DNA of 64,000 nucleotides from Bacteroidota bacterium (GCA_027483445.1 JAIXUS010000042.1:62001-126000); one strand, 5' to 3'; counted from the stretch's first letter, positions 1 through 10,156 are shown. A program made the numbers and translations. Notes: generated by a model from the sequence alone, not told the origin.

Positions 1-551
1 GGAATGTTTCCGAAGATATCAACGGCATGAAAAACGCTCAAAGCACGTAGGAAGCGCGCTTCAGCACGGTAAATACGAATCTTGGCCTTATCAGCATCCG
101 AAAAACCACGCTCATCCAATAATTCATCTGTTGTTTGTTTGATGAACTCGTTGCAAGAAGTAATTTGGTAAAGGAAACGAAGGTAACCGCCTCGTACCCA
201 TTGATTTCCATCCGACCAGGTCCATTTGCCCAAATCAGGAATACCGGTATCGTTCCAACGGCACTTGGCTTCGTCGGTTGGAAGCTCTTGCAAATTCCAG
301 AACATCCGCAGGTACTGCGAAAATCCTTCATCTACAATGCTGGTCGCAATGTCGGCGTTACCGGCCGGCCCGGCCTGACCCGTAACGGCAAGTCCGGCGT
401 AAAGCTTAGCCAACACGTGAATGTAGTTCTTCGGATCTTTATAAATCGTTGCCGAAGTTTGCTCATAAAATGGCTCACGGTCCAGGTCTTTCAGGCAAGA
501 CGAGAGTAGGAAAGCTACTGTGAGACTAAAAATCAGTGATATTCTTTTCAT
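1..551 (-). CDS. SusD/RagB-family nutrient-binding surface lipoprotein (3' end outside window)
   Basis: This is the N-terminal part (about 183 residues) of a SusD-like lipoprotein that runs off the left edge of the window. The start ATG is at 551. A short hydrophobic signal ends in the lipobox LSSC with the lipidated Cys at residue 19. The early SusD pattern of helical TPR-like segments is visible, including FLYQITSCNEFIKQT and the strongly typical RAEARFLRALSVFHAVDIFG stretch near residues 160-180. SusD proteins form a lid on the SusC barrel and capture glycans at the cell surface. The gene lies 12 bp downstream of susC, so the two form a pair and are almost certainly co-transcribed. The ligand cannot be read directly, but the GH13 enzyme in the same operon suggests an alpha-glucan. 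Confidence 0.93.
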   Translation of the reverse strand, partial: MKRISLIFSLTVAFLLSSCLKDLDREPFYEQTSATIYKDPKNYIHVLAKLYAGLAVTGQAGPAGNADIATSIVDEGFSQYLRMFWNLQELPTDEAKCRWNDTGIPDLGKWTWSDGNQWVRGGYLRFLYQITSCNEFIKQTTDELLDERGFSDADKAKIRIYRAEARFLRALSVFHAVDIFGNI

Positions 552-563
552 GGTCTGCTTGAA

Positions 564-3500
564 TTAGAATTGGAAATTAGCACCTACAGAAATAGTTCTT
601 GGGCGAGGGTAGATGGCATTGTCGATTCCGCTGAAAATCTCCGGATCGATTCCGCTGTACCCCGAAATTACGGCTAAGTTCTGCACTGCTCCGAAAACAC
701 GCACGTTGATTTTCTTGTTCATTACCGGCCCAAAATTGTAGCCGATGGTAATGTTATCTAAGCGTAAGAAGCTGGCCTTCTCAACATAGTAATCAGATTG
801 CAGCTGACGACTTTGGAAATCAGTTTCTAGAACATTTACAGAACCGTTGTTTACGTTGCCTTGTGGCGAAATAATGTTCTCTACAACACCGGTATTCGAG
901 TTAAAGTTGTTGTAAACATAGTTTCCAAAGCTGGCTCGGGCAACCATGCTCATCGTCCAACGCTTGTAGCGTACCGAAGTATTAAATCCAAGCAACAACT
1001 GCGGCTGTGGATTTTTGTAGCGATAACGGTCCTGGTCGTTAATGATGCCGTCGGCATTCAAATCTTCGTAAGCATCAAGAAGCGTATATGGGTTTCCATC
1101 TGGACCTAGGTCGCCAGCTTCAATCGGCTTTCCGGCGGCATCATAGCGCTGCTTGTATACAAAGAAGGTATTGATGGGGAAACCAACTGTGTTCACCTGA
1201 ATAAAGCTACCCACGTTACCCGCAATGCCTCCGGTTTCTGTACCCAAATCGCTGGGGTCATCAAAGCGGTCGAGCGCCAAAACCTCATTGCGGTTGATGG
1301 TTGCATTCACACCCACTTGCAATTCGAAGTCTTTCTTCATCACCGGAACAGTATTCAAAACCACTTCCACACCGCGGTTTTCAATAGAACCTACGTTGGT
1401 TAACACGCGGGTCCCGAAATTAATCCCGGCAGGTATGGTAATTTCTGCGATAAGATCAGTGGTTTGCTTGTAATACACGTCAATGGCACCATTGATACGT
1501 CCATTGAAAAAGCCGAAGTCGAGACCTCCATTGTACGTGAAGGTTGATTCCCAACGGAACCGTGGATCGTAAACGTTCGGACGAAGGGTGTAAAACCACT
1601 GATTACCAAACTGGTACTGTGCGCTAAGCTCACCCTGAACATACAATGGAAGGAAATTGAAGTTGTTTCCAACATCTTGCTGACCAACCACACCGTATCC
1701 AATACGAAGTTTCAAGTCGCTCAGATTCTTCATTTTCTTGAAGACTTTCTCTTCTGCAATTCTCCAGGCCAAAGCAGCTGAAGGGAAGAAGCCCCAACGC
1801 TCTTCAGGCGCGAAACGCGATGAACCCTCATTGGCGAAGTTTACAGTTAACAAGTACTTCTGGTTAAAGGTGTAGTTTAAACGCCCATAAATCGAAATCA
1901 GGGTGTTTTGGGCTTTGGCAAAAGGGAATATCGGAGCCTGAGATCCAACAATGGTGTCGCCCTGCCCGTCTACCTCACGAATATTAGGCGATTCAAAATA
2001 CCAGTCCTGGTAGGCGTAACCAGCCGTGAAATCAACAACACTTTTGATTTTGGTGAACTCCTTCTTGTAATTCAGATAAAAGGCGAGCACCTGATTTCTA
2101 CGTCTTTGCTCATATTCACGGAATCGACCGGTGTTTTGTAAAGTGTATACCGAGGCGGCAGAATCCTGAATGGTTACCGAACCGCTACCATTCGAAATGT
2201 CATAGCCGGCATTGAGGTTAGCCCGTAATTCAGGGAGGAAATGAAATTTGTAATCAGCCTGAATGTTACCGATATGCCTTGTCACGTTGCTTACATCTTC
2301 CTGCATTTCAATTAAAGCTACAGGATTTCGTGGGGTAAGTACATTGGGAATTGGCCCCGATTGCCATTCGAAAAATCCGCCATAGCGGTCAGATTCTGTT
2401 CGCACTGGTTGTGTTGGATCAAAGGCTACCGCCGCTCCAATTGCTCCCTGATTGGCAAAAAAGCTGTTGCTCAGGGTCGATTTTTGATTGATGTCTAACC
2501 GAAGGTGATCCTTGAAAAAGCTTGGATTAAGGTTTAGATTCGCCGTTGTACGCTGCATGTTGTCTTTCATCAGGATACCGTTCTGATTGAGGTAACCCAG
2601 CGAAAGGCGGTAAGGCAATTTCTTTAAGCCGCCGGAGAAGGTTAACAAGTTATCGGATGAAATCGCATTGCGGAAAATCTCACGCTGCCAGTCGGTGTTG
2701 GCTGTACCTAAAGTTGGTGCCAGGGCCGGATTTACACGGTTAACAAAGTCACGCATCTCATCTCCGGTAAACACATCGGCATAACGTGCCACAGTAGAAA
2801 TTGAGTTTACGGTATTCAGCTCCACTTTGAATCTGGCATCGCTTTTCCCTTTTTTGGTGGTGATAATCACAACCCCATTTGCGCCCCGAGAACCGTAAAT
2901 GGCTGCAGCAGAAGCATCCTTCAAAATTGTGATATTCTCAATATCGTTTGGGTTAATCAAACTCAATGGGTTGGGCGAACCGGCAATCCCATCGTTGGCG
3001 ACCGGAACACCGTCAATCACGATGAGTGGATCGTTGGAGGCGTTCAACGAAGAACCACCACGAATACGAATGGTGCTTCCTGAGCCCGGATTTCCTCCAT
3101 TTGGCGTAATCTGCACACCTGCAGCCTTGCCCAGAATGAGTTGTTCAGGCGTATTAAGATTTCCTTGCTGGAAGTCTTTTGAATTCAACGATACTACCGA
3201 ACCGGTGAGGTCTTTTTTCTCGGTTGAACCATAACCTACCACAACCAGCTCCTGAAGGTCGTTTGCGATAGGCTTCAACTTGAGGTCTTTACTAACGGTT
3301 TGGCCTTTAGGAACATTCACCTTAAATACCTGCTTCTCATAACCGAGAAAACTGGCCTCCAGTGTGTATTCGCCTTCCTTGGTTAGCTTGATGGTGTACT
3401 TCCCGTCGAGGTTCGTAGTGGAGCCAATCGATGTAGATTGAACCCGAACCGCGACACCAATGAGTGATTGGTCGTTTTCATCTACCACATTTCCGGTAAT

Positions 3501-3578
3501 TACTTGAGCCATCGACCGCCCACCCAGCAATAAAAAACCGAGTATCAGCGGGATGTGTAGCATACTTCTCATAGGCAT
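564..3578 (-). CDS. SusC/RagA-family TonB-linked outer-membrane transporter
   Basis: A 1,004-residue TonB-dependent outer-membrane barrel of the SusC type, which imports oligosaccharides or peptides bound by its SusD partner. After a signal peptide (residues 1 to about 25) comes a carboxypeptidase-regulatory-like beta domain with the SusC feature VVDENDQSLIGVAV (about 30-105). The plug follows, with VVVGYG, LIVIDGVPV and the highly typical DASAAAIYGSRGANGVV (about 112-240). The rest is a long beta-barrel ending in an aromatic residue (NFQF). The ATG at 3578 is used here; in-frame ATGs at 3572 and 3563 would also leave a signal peptide. It lies 23 bp after the GH13 gene and 12 bp before susD. 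The length is normal for the family. Confidence 0.95.
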   Translation of the reverse strand: MPMRSMLHIPLILGFLLLGGRSMAQVITGNVVDENDQSLIGVAVRVQSTSIGSTTNLDGKYTIKLTKEGEYTLEASFLGYEKQVFKVNVPKGQTVSKDLKLKPIANDLQELVVVGYGSTEKKDLTGSVVSLNSKDFQQGNLNTPEQLILGKAAGVQITPNGGNPGSGSTIRIRGGSSLNASNDPLIVIDGVPVANDGIAGSPNPLSLINPNDIENITILKDASAAAIYGSRGANGVVIITTKKGKSDARFKVELNTVNSISTVARYADVFTGDEMRDFVNRVNPALAPTLGTANTDWQREIFRNAISSDNLLTFSGGLKKLPYRLSLGYLNQNGILMKDNMQRTTANLNLNPSFFKDHLRLDINQKSTLSNSFFANQGAIGAAVAFDPTQPVRTESDRYGGFFEWQSGPIPNVLTPRNPVALIEMQEDVSNVTRHIGNIQADYKFHFLPELRANLNAGYDISNGSGSVTIQDSAASVYTLQNTGRFREYEQRRRNQVLAFYLNYKKEFTKIKSVVDFTAGYAYQDWYFESPNIREVDGQGDTIVGSQAPIFPFAKAQNTLISIYGRLNYTFNQKYLLTVNFANEGSSRFAPEERWGFFPSAALAWRIAEEKVFKKMKNLSDLKLRIGYGVVGQQDVGNNFNFLPLYVQGELSAQYQFGNQWFYTLRPNVYDPRFRWESTFTYNGGLDFGFFNGRINGAIDVYYKQTTDLIAEITIPAGINFGTRVLTNVGSIENRGVEVVLNTVPVMKKDFELQVGVNATINRNEVLALDRFDDPSDLGTETGGIAGNVGSFIQVNTVGFPINTFFVYKQRYDAAGKPIEAGDLGPDGNPYTLLDAYEDLNADGIINDQDRYRYKNPQPQLLLGFNTSVRYKRWTMSMVARASFGNYVYNNFNSNTGVVENIISPQGNVNNGSVNVLETDFQSRQLQSDYYVEKASFLRLDNITIGYNFGPVMNKKINVRVFGAVQNLAVISGYSGIDPEIFSGIDNAIYPRPRTISVGANFQF

Positions 3579-3601
3579 GTATCGTTTGATTGAGTTTGAA
3601 A

Positions 3602-6481
3602 TTATGGTTGTTTGACAATTTTTGAGGTATAGATGCGTCCGCCTTGCTCAACGCGGCAGAGGTAAAGCCCGTTGGGCAGATGACCTGTTTCGATGCGAAT
3701 AAGTTCATCGCCATTGTTGGGACGCTGATAAACCTGCTTGCCCGAAATATCATACACGCTAATCATGGCGCTTCGACCACCCAATGGAAGCATAACATTC
3801 ACTTCGTTTTGGGTTGGATTTGGGAATACCAATATTTCAGCTTGTCCTTCAATATCCTCAATATTGTTGGGCTCTCCGCCGTAATCGTTTGAAGGAGGAA
3901 TAACACGTTGGTTCAGGTACACCCGGTATTCGCCGGCCTCAAGGTTGAATGTCCAATTGTTATTGGTGATGTTAATACTGTCGCCGCTTAGGTACTCGTA
4001 CCACTTGCCTGTTTGTGTGAAGTTCACATTGATGCTTCCACCTACCACGTCGAAATTCCCAACAATGATCGCATCGAGGTTGTTGCTGTCGAAACGCAGC
4101 GACTTCATATAACCACCTAAATCCATCCCCACCCCCAAATCGCGGAAAACCGGGAATGTGGTTTTTAGGTAATGCAGTTTACGGTAGGTATCGTACACTT
4201 TTCGGCGGTTAATGTTGTCGTAATACTGCCACAATACCGGTTTGGCCGCTGTTCGGCAGTTTTCGTTGATGGTGCCGTTAGGGCAACGGTTAATCGACTG
4301 GTCGTAGCCCACTTCACCAAATTGCCAGAGCATTTTGGGGCCCGGTAGCGGAATCAGGAAGCAAGCCACAAGCGACATGCGCTCAAGGGCTGTAGCCAAG
4401 TTGCGGGTGTTGTATGAGCCACTGCTGTTCCCGAAGTTCAGGTTTTTATACATCAAACGCTCCTCATCATGGCTTTCGGCATACTGAACCATTCCGTAGT
4501 TGTTCCAACCGCGGTGATTCGGAGTAGTGTGGTAAAGGTTCTGGTTATTGCCATTCAGCCAACCCATAGCGGCTTCATAATATTGGTTTGAACCTTTTGC
4601 CCAAACCATCATTCCGGCGTTGGCGAAAACTACTTCTTCGTCCCAATTGCCCAAGTGTTCCAAAATCATATACGGGTCGTCGGAAACAGAGCGACAGTGA
4701 TTTACATAGTCGAAGATGATGTTAACTCGGCTTTGGTCGTATTGGTTCCAGGCACCAACATTCGAGCCTGTGTTCACTTGTGTAAAGCCTTTACTGAGGT
4801 CAAAACGGAAACCATCGAGTTTGTATTCAGTTAGCCAGAATTCCATCACATCCTTGAAGAACTGACGTGTTGCAGGTGCTTCATGGTTAAAATCATAGCC
4901 CACAGAGAATGGGTGTGTAGCAATGGGATTCAGCCAGGGGTTGTCGGGTGTGGGCTGACCAAATTCTCCGGCGTTCGGGTCGAAATACATCTGCACCATC
5001 GGATTTTGTCCGAAGGCATGATTGTACACCACATCCACAATTACGGCCATGCCATGCTTGTGGCATGAATCAATCAGTTCCTTGAACTTGTCTTTGGTTC
5101 CATAAGCCTTGTCGAGGGCGAAAAAGAACGAAGGGTTATAACCCCAACTGTCGTTGCCTTCAAACTCACCCACAGGCATAAACTGCACCGCATTTACACC
5201 CAACGTTTTCAAGTACCCTAGGCGATCTAGCACTTCCTGATAGCTGCGTGTATTGGTAAAATCGCGCACATGGAGCTCGTAAATAATGAGGTCTTCTTTA
5301 ACGGGTTTATTCCAGGTGTAAGAGTTGTCCCACTCATATTCGCTTCGCTCTGTGGTGCGCAAAACACCTACAATGCCTTCAGCCTTCCCTTCCGGGTATG
5401 GAGGAAGGTTAGGGTAAACACTCTCCGGAATCCACTGGTCGTTCCATGGGTCGAGAATTTTCTCCACGTGGGCATCGGTAACTCTCAAACCTTGCCAGTC
5501 GATATGGTATTGGAATGCGTAATCGGTTGCCGGTTCAAGGTTGTTGATTTGTAACCAGAAAAACTGTCCATCGGCTGTTCTGTTCATGCGGTAAGCCGGA
5601 TCGTAAGTCCAGTTGTTGAAATCGCCCAGCACATAAACAAACTGCTTACCCGGCGCTCTAAGCTGAAGGTAAGCAGTAGAATCGTTTGGATAAACAATGC
5701 CTTCGCGTCCAAAGGATGGAATGGCGGCAATGTTTACCGGAAAATGAGGTGTAAAGCGAATGGTATCATGTACAATTTGAGCTCCATTGTTGGCCGTAAA
5801 CACCAACGTATGTAAGGCGTCGCTCAAGGTTGATGGATCGAGTGTGTAGTTAAGAATAGTGGTTCCTGCATCCGATAACACAGAGTTTCCGTCGAGGGTA
5901 AATTCCAGAATCGCGGCAGCCGAGCTTTGACCGGTAAAGGTGATGCTCTCGGTAGTTGGAATCAATAAACTGCCTTGGTTGTGTGAGGTGATGCCCGCCG
6001 CAAAAGATGTGGTCGGAAGGTCTACGAAAATATCACCGTTCGAGGAGGTTTTGCCTTCCAGACTACCCGTAGCGTTGCGGAAAACCATACAGAAGCGGGA
6101 GATTACCGCCGCTGTTGGTATGGTTGCATTGGAATTGTTGTTTTCATTAAACCAGGCTCTGATGTTTGGCGCAATGTCTAAAGTATAAGTGTCGCTGGTG
6201 CCCACTCGGGTCATTTCGACCCTTGTGTCTGCCGTTCCCCAGTTTCCAACTACGTATTGCCAATTATTTCCGTTAACCGTAAGGCCAATGTGGGCGTAAA
6301 CCTTCTGCGCCACTGGAAGTCCGGCCAAGCCGCCGTTCCCTTGAGTAGCATCAAAAGTGATGGTCACCGGACTGTTACTTCCGGGAAAAGGAGGATTTAA
6401 CGATACAAGTGTTTGGGCAACACCAACCGCCTGCGAAATCAACAACAGGCCAAGAAGAAATAGTAAGGATTTGCTTTTCAT
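3602..6481 (-). CDS. GH13 alpha-amylase-family glycosidase with T9SS sorting domain
   Basis: A 959-residue secreted glycoside hydrolase of family 13, expected to cleave alpha-glucosidic bonds in starch or related glucans. The ATG at 6481 (MKSKSLL) is preferred over an upstream in-frame GTG because it directly begins the signal peptide. Two N-terminal beta-sandwich modules follow; the second has a CBM48-like look (FVYVLGDFNNW). All four GH13 blocks are visible: DVVYNH (about 484), GFRFD with the nucleophile Asp (about 560), EHLG with the acid/base Glu (about 608) and SHDE (about 670). From about residue 884 a type A T9SS domain begins (LVFPNPTQNEV). It is the first gene of the operon with susC and susD. 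Export by T9SS differs from the lipoprotein amylases of Bacteroides. Confidence 0.93.
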   Translation of the reverse strand: MKSKSLLFLLGLLLISQAVGVAQTLVSLNPPFPGSNSPVTITFDATQGNGGLAGLPVAQKVYAHIGLTVNGNNWQYVVGNWGTADTRVEMTRVGTSDTYTLDIAPNIRAWFNENNNSNATIPTAAVISRFCMVFRNATGSLEGKTSSNGDIFVDLPTTSFAAGITSHNQGSLLIPTTESITFTGQSSAAAILEFTLDGNSVLSDAGTTILNYTLDPSTLSDALHTLVFTANNGAQIVHDTIRFTPHFPVNIAAIPSFGREGIVYPNDSTAYLQLRAPGKQFVYVLGDFNNWTYDPAYRMNRTADGQFFWLQINNLEPATDYAFQYHIDWQGLRVTDAHVEKILDPWNDQWIPESVYPNLPPYPEGKAEGIVGVLRTTERSEYEWDNSYTWNKPVKEDLIIYELHVRDFTNTRSYQEVLDRLGYLKTLGVNAVQFMPVGEFEGNDSWGYNPSFFFALDKAYGTKDKFKELIDSCHKHGMAVIVDVVYNHAFGQNPMVQMYFDPNAGEFGQPTPDNPWLNPIATHPFSVGYDFNHEAPATRQFFKDVMEFWLTEYKLDGFRFDLSKGFTQVNTGSNVGAWNQYDQSRVNIIFDYVNHCRSVSDDPYMILEHLGNWDEEVVFANAGMMVWAKGSNQYYEAAMGWLNGNNQNLYHTTPNHRGWNNYGMVQYAESHDEERLMYKNLNFGNSSGSYNTRNLATALERMSLVACFLIPLPGPKMLWQFGEVGYDQSINRCPNGTINENCRTAAKPVLWQYYDNINRRKVYDTYRKLHYLKTTFPVFRDLGVGMDLGGYMKSLRFDSNNLDAIIVGNFDVVGGSINVNFTQTGKWYEYLSGDSINITNNNWTFNLEAGEYRVYLNQRVIPPSNDYGGEPNNIEDIEGQAEILVFPNPTQNEVNVMLPLGGRSAMISVYDISGKQVYQRPNNGDELIRIETGHLPNGLYLCRVEQGGRIYTSKIVKQP

Positions 6482-6826
6482 AACGGGTCTCACACATCAA
6501 CAGTTTAAACCCCGAAATTAGCAAGTTAAGTGTTATTTATACACTATTCAATAAAATAAACCTGTTTAATAATTTAGCAAAACATTGAAAACCAATCAAT
6601 TAAAATTAACAGTTCGGTCCAATTTGCCGTTCAATTAGGTGTTCATATACACCTATTTCAAGCCCAAAAATCTTTTCCGGAAGAAGAGAAAGTACGCGTT
6701 TCGTTAAATTCTTTTCCTGTGTTACACAGAGGACATCAAGCCAAGCCTTAGGCTGGTTAACAAAGCTGCAAACCATTAAAGCTGCGATTATCCAGAATTT
6801 TGCAGGCTTAGCGGTCAACGCGCACC
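6482..6826. other. intergenic region with an operator-like inverted repeat
   Basis: This 345-bp gap lies between the C25 protease gene (ending at 6827) and the GH13 gene (starting at 6481), both on the minus strand. No convincing gene is present; a 70-codon minus-strand frame at 6606-6818 has only a TTG start and no recognisable features. The left part is AT-rich and carries the putative operon promoter. An inverted repeat with 7-bp perfect arms, TAGGTGT (6636-6642) and ACACCTA (6649-6655), separated by 6 bp, lies about 155 bp upstream of the GH13 start. It could be a regulator site. No clear terminator for the C25 gene was found. Confidence 0.5.
6549..6582 (-). promoter_or_regulatory. putative promoter of the GH13-susC-susD operon
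   Basis: On the minus strand TTTTG (6578-6582) is followed after 19 bases by TATTTTAT (6551-6558). This approximates the Bacteroidota housekeeping pattern TTTG - about 19 bases - TAnnTTTG. It lies about 70 bp upstream of the GH13 start in AT-rich DNA. The -7 element is imperfect, so this is a weak prediction. Confidence 0.3.
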
Positions 6827-9800
6827 TTAGCGCTGAAGAATAAGCTTTTGTGTTTCGAGCGAACCTTTGGTTAGGCGTTCAACGAGGTAAACTCCCGACT
6901 CAGCACCGGCAGGGAAAACAACGATCTGTAACTGTTGATTAATTGTATGCTCCGCAATTAATCGACCGCTAATGTCGCGAATGCGCAGCAAGGCTTGCTC
7001 GTCTGTATTGCTTTTTACGAAAAACGAGCCTTCATTTGGGTTAGGGAAAACCAACCAGTTATCCTCTACAGCCAATGCTTTACTCAATGTTACATCGGCT
7101 TGCGGAGGCAGACTAATAAAATCGACCCAGGCGGCGTCCTGCAAATCAGCAATCATCTCGTCCTTCATGTAAATCCAAGTCAAATCGTGTGTTCCTGCAT
7201 TGATTGGAAAACTGAATTCTTCCCAATCCTGAAAGCCTGTCCAGGAGGCTTGCTCAACGCCATCAATGTAAAACCGCAGAAAATCCCAGCCATCTTCGCA
7301 AGAAACGCGACGGAAAAATTTAACCTCTCCGGCTTCAGCCGATTCAAACGTGAGCGTGAGTTCCGACTGCTGGCTGTCGCCAATGCTCCCCGATTTCATC
7401 GAGGCAAAGCCTTCATACTTAATCAAACCATCTTGTGTCCAGGGATACACGCCATCTGCCACCCACGTCAATCCCGAATTGCCTTCCCAATCTTCCACCA
7501 ATTGGTTGATCCTTAGAGTTTTCGAAAGGGCATCACCATACATACCGTAACCAACTAAATAAAGTACAGGTAGCTCTGCGCCGGCTGGTATATTCGAATT
7601 TAAAACGAATGTGTAGCTGTGGGTTTGTGAATCGCCAATCAAGAGGTTAGATTGGCTCGCCGGGGCAGGCGGATTGCCAACATACGGCATCCCAAAATTG
7701 AGCGTTCCCTCTCCCGCTGATGTTGGGCTATGTCCGAGGTTGGCTACCGTAAAGCTTAAACTGAGCGTTTCGCCCTCGTCTGGACGGTTATTGCCATTGC
7801 CGCTAACTTCACTCAACGTGTAATTGAGAATTTCAACACGAGGGGCCAAAAGCTCAATTTGGAAATTAATGTTCCATTGGTTTCCGTTTTCATCCGACAG
7901 TTGCAATTGAAAACTAACCACTGTTTGATCGGGAACTGAGTTGCTAACCGAAAAACTAAAGCAACCCGACGAAGTGAAAATCGATTCGCTACCCGCATTG
8001 CTGAAAACGCAGGCTAATCCGGGATTATTCAGTACAACCCACTGCGAGTTCTCACTCAATATGCCGGTTACCAATCCATTGATGGGAGTTCCAATATTCT
8101 CCACCCTAACTTCAAGATCAACGGTTTCACTGTAGTCGGCTAACTGGTTATTGTTGCCTTGCGGGTCGCTAATCAACGCCGCAGTAAACACGAGGAACGG
8201 AGCCGAAGTGGCCTCTACACTGATGCTTCCACTGTATGGTGTGTAATTGAATGCTGTTGCTGTTACAACAATGGGTGAGGCGGAGGCCAAAGGAAGTATC
8301 GTAAAATCGGCCGTACCATTTGCGCTAAGCACCGAACCCAGCAAAAGGCCATCTTGAACCAGCGTTACCCGTGCTCCATCTACCGAACATTGCACCTGCA
8401 TGGTGGTTTGGCCAATATTGGCTATCGCCGGATGACTCACCGTCATGGTCATAGGCACCGTGGTGCGCAAAAGCAATGATGGATCTCCGAAAATATGCCA
8501 GGTATCGGTCATTTCATCGCCTGCGGCCCCGTACTCGTCATTCATTTTCATACAGCCATTCAGGCTGATGGCCCCAAACCTCCGACTGGAAGCATCGGGT
8601 ACCAAGCCGCTAAGAATATCGACCATCTCATCTTGCGCAGCCATTGGCGGATTCCAACTTTGGTTAATGCTCGACATCAGCACGGATGCCGCTCCGGTGG
8701 GCTGGCCATTGTAAGTGGCCCTCATCCAGGCTTCTGCGAAACAGGTTCCATTGTCAAACTCGCCGTTCACGCAGGCTACCGACCAAATCACAGGAAGTAT
8801 TCCGGGATTCTGGAGTTCGGCAATATCGCTATTGCTAAAGCCAGAGGTTCCAAATGAGCTCGACGAGCCATGCCCTGTATACAAAACCAAGCCAACGCCT
8901 TGTTCAAGCACCGATTTCAGATCGGCCGGCTCCGGCCATTCAGGAGCATCGTTACCACCCTGGTCGCCTTCATAAAGCTCATGTCCTGTTACATAGGTAA
9001 AGCCGAGTAGGTCTTCCAGCATCAATCTGGAATGCTCATAATCGAGCTCGCCATCGTCGCCAGGGCCTTCCTGCGAAGCAATACCAACAGCTGCCGAAAA
9101 GTGATTCCCCGCATTGGCCTGCTCGTATTGAACGAAACGCTGCAACTGGGTTTCTACGTGTGGAAGTGTCTCTGCCGAGATTCGTCCAACCATAACTTCC
9201 GGATACGCATCGCTACCAACCAGATAACCATAACTGGGGTCAGACTTGCCACCACTGAGCGTCGGAGAAGGTATTTGGGCAATGTCGCCCACCAGCAGCA
9301 CATATTGTAAACCCGAGCCTTCGTAACGCTCGCGTATCAAATCTCTGATGCTTGGAATCGTGGATACCTGTGAGGCCGGCACTACTTCGGTTTCAATGCC
9401 ACAGCGCAGTTTCCATAGTCTGAACTCATCCAAAGCCTCAATAAATGGGTCGTGTGCAATTATAAGCATGCGACTTCCTTCGGCCAATGCCTCATAGCGC
9501 TCTGAGCTGGCATTGATGAAATTCCGGAGTGCAATACTCTTCTCCTCCTGAGTAACGGCCGTGTGAACATTTAATGGATTCACTACAGGAATCCACTCAT
9601 TGGCCGATACACGAATCATGAGATTGCTGTAAATCCTGAGTGTTTGGGTTTGGGGGAAATATTGAAAAGGAGAAACTTCAACAACCTGTGCCCGTGTGTT
9701 GCGGAATACATACGGTGTTTTCAGGTTGGCCGGCGTGGCCGGATACCATTCCGGTGAGGTGTAAGCCTCGCCTTCAATAGAGGCAATGTCTGCGGGGTTT

Positions 9801-10156
9801 TGGTTTCGCTTGATGTTGCCTTTCGAAGGGGCAATATACACGGGACTAATTTCTTCAAATGCGGCCTCAATCACTTCGAGTTGCATTCCTTCCAAATCAG
9901 GTATTTGTAGGGAAGCATGAAAAACCGGCAAGTCAGGACTGCCCTTTTGGAGATGAGGAACAGAGCCCGGGGCAATGATTCGATTCGCTAAATTGCCATT
10001 TGCGCTGTAAGCTTCGATTGTGTAGCTGCTTAGCTGAAAACGAAGCAAGGTGTTGCGGCCTTGTTGGCTGGTTTCTAATACCTCGAAACGGTTGGATTGT
10101 GATTTAGAACCCAAACAAAGAAAAATCAGGAACAGCGAAAAAGAAAGACGAACCAT
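6827..10156 (-). CDS. gingipain-type (peptidase C25) secreted cysteine protease with T9SS sorting domain
   Basis: A 1,109-residue secreted protease of the C25 (gingipain) family. The ATG at 10156 (MVRLSFSLF) is chosen because it opens a clean signal peptide; a longer frame begins only with TTG. An N-terminal propeptide-like beta region (to about 220) is followed by the C25 domain, with LLVGDIAQIP, the catalytic His in YTGHGSSSS (about 428) and the catalytic Cys in SVACVNGEF (about 460). Ig-like beta domains and a probable carbohydrate-binding jelly-roll (EDWEGNSGLTWV onward) lead to a type A T9SS domain (LVFPNPNEGSF, from about 1035). Such enzymes are exported through T9SS and attached to the cell surface. 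Substrate specificity (Arg or Lys) cannot be read. It is a single-gene unit. Confidence 0.92.
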   Translation of the reverse strand: MVRLSFSLFLIFLCLGSKSQSNRFEVLETSQQGRNTLLRFQLSSYTIEAYSANGNLANRIIAPGSVPHLQKGSPDLPVFHASLQIPDLEGMQLEVIEAAFEEISPVYIAPSKGNIKRNQNPADIASIEGEAYTSPEWYPATPANLKTPYVFRNTRAQVVEVSPFQYFPQTQTLRIYSNLMIRVSANEWIPVVNPLNVHTAVTQEEKSIALRNFINASSERYEALAEGSRMLIIAHDPFIEALDEFRLWKLRCGIETEVVPASQVSTIPSIRDLIRERYEGSGLQYVLLVGDIAQIPSPTLSGGKSDPSYGYLVGSDAYPEVMVGRISAETLPHVETQLQRFVQYEQANAGNHFSAAVGIASQEGPGDDGELDYEHSRLMLEDLLGFTYVTGHELYEGDQGGNDAPEWPEPADLKSVLEQGVGLVLYTGHGSSSSFGTSGFSNSDIAELQNPGILPVIWSVACVNGEFDNGTCFAEAWMRATYNGQPTGAASVLMSSINQSWNPPMAAQDEMVDILSGLVPDASSRRFGAISLNGCMKMNDEYGAAGDEMTDTWHIFGDPSLLLRTTVPMTMTVSHPAIANIGQTTMQVQCSVDGARVTLVQDGLLLGSVLSANGTADFTILPLASASPIVVTATAFNYTPYSGSISVEATSAPFLVFTAALISDPQGNNNQLADYSETVDLEVRVENIGTPINGLVTGILSENSQWVVLNNPGLACVFSNAGSESIFTSSGCFSFSVSNSVPDQTVVSFQLQLSDENGNQWNINFQIELLAPRVEILNYTLSEVSGNGNNRPDEGETLSLSFTVANLGHSPTSAGEGTLNFGMPYVGNPPAPASQSNLLIGDSQTHSYTFVLNSNIPAGAELPVLYLVGYGMYGDALSKTLRINQLVEDWEGNSGLTWVADGVYPWTQDGLIKYEGFASMKSGSIGDSQQSELTLTFESAEAGEVKFFRRVSCEDGWDFLRFYIDGVEQASWTGFQDWEEFSFPINAGTHDLTWIYMKDEMIADLQDAAWVDFISLPPQADVTLSKALAVEDNWLVFPNPNEGSFFVKSNTDEQALLRIRDISGRLIAEHTINQQLQIVVFPAGAESGVYLVERLTKGSLETQKLILQR

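Noticed and set aside
135-509. Plus-strand 124-codon frame at the left edge
   Set aside because: It is antisense to the truncated susD, whose frame is clear from the lipobox to the window edge.
6606-6818. 70-codon minus-strand frame between the C25 and GH13 genes
   Set aside because: Only a TTG start, no signal peptide or family features.
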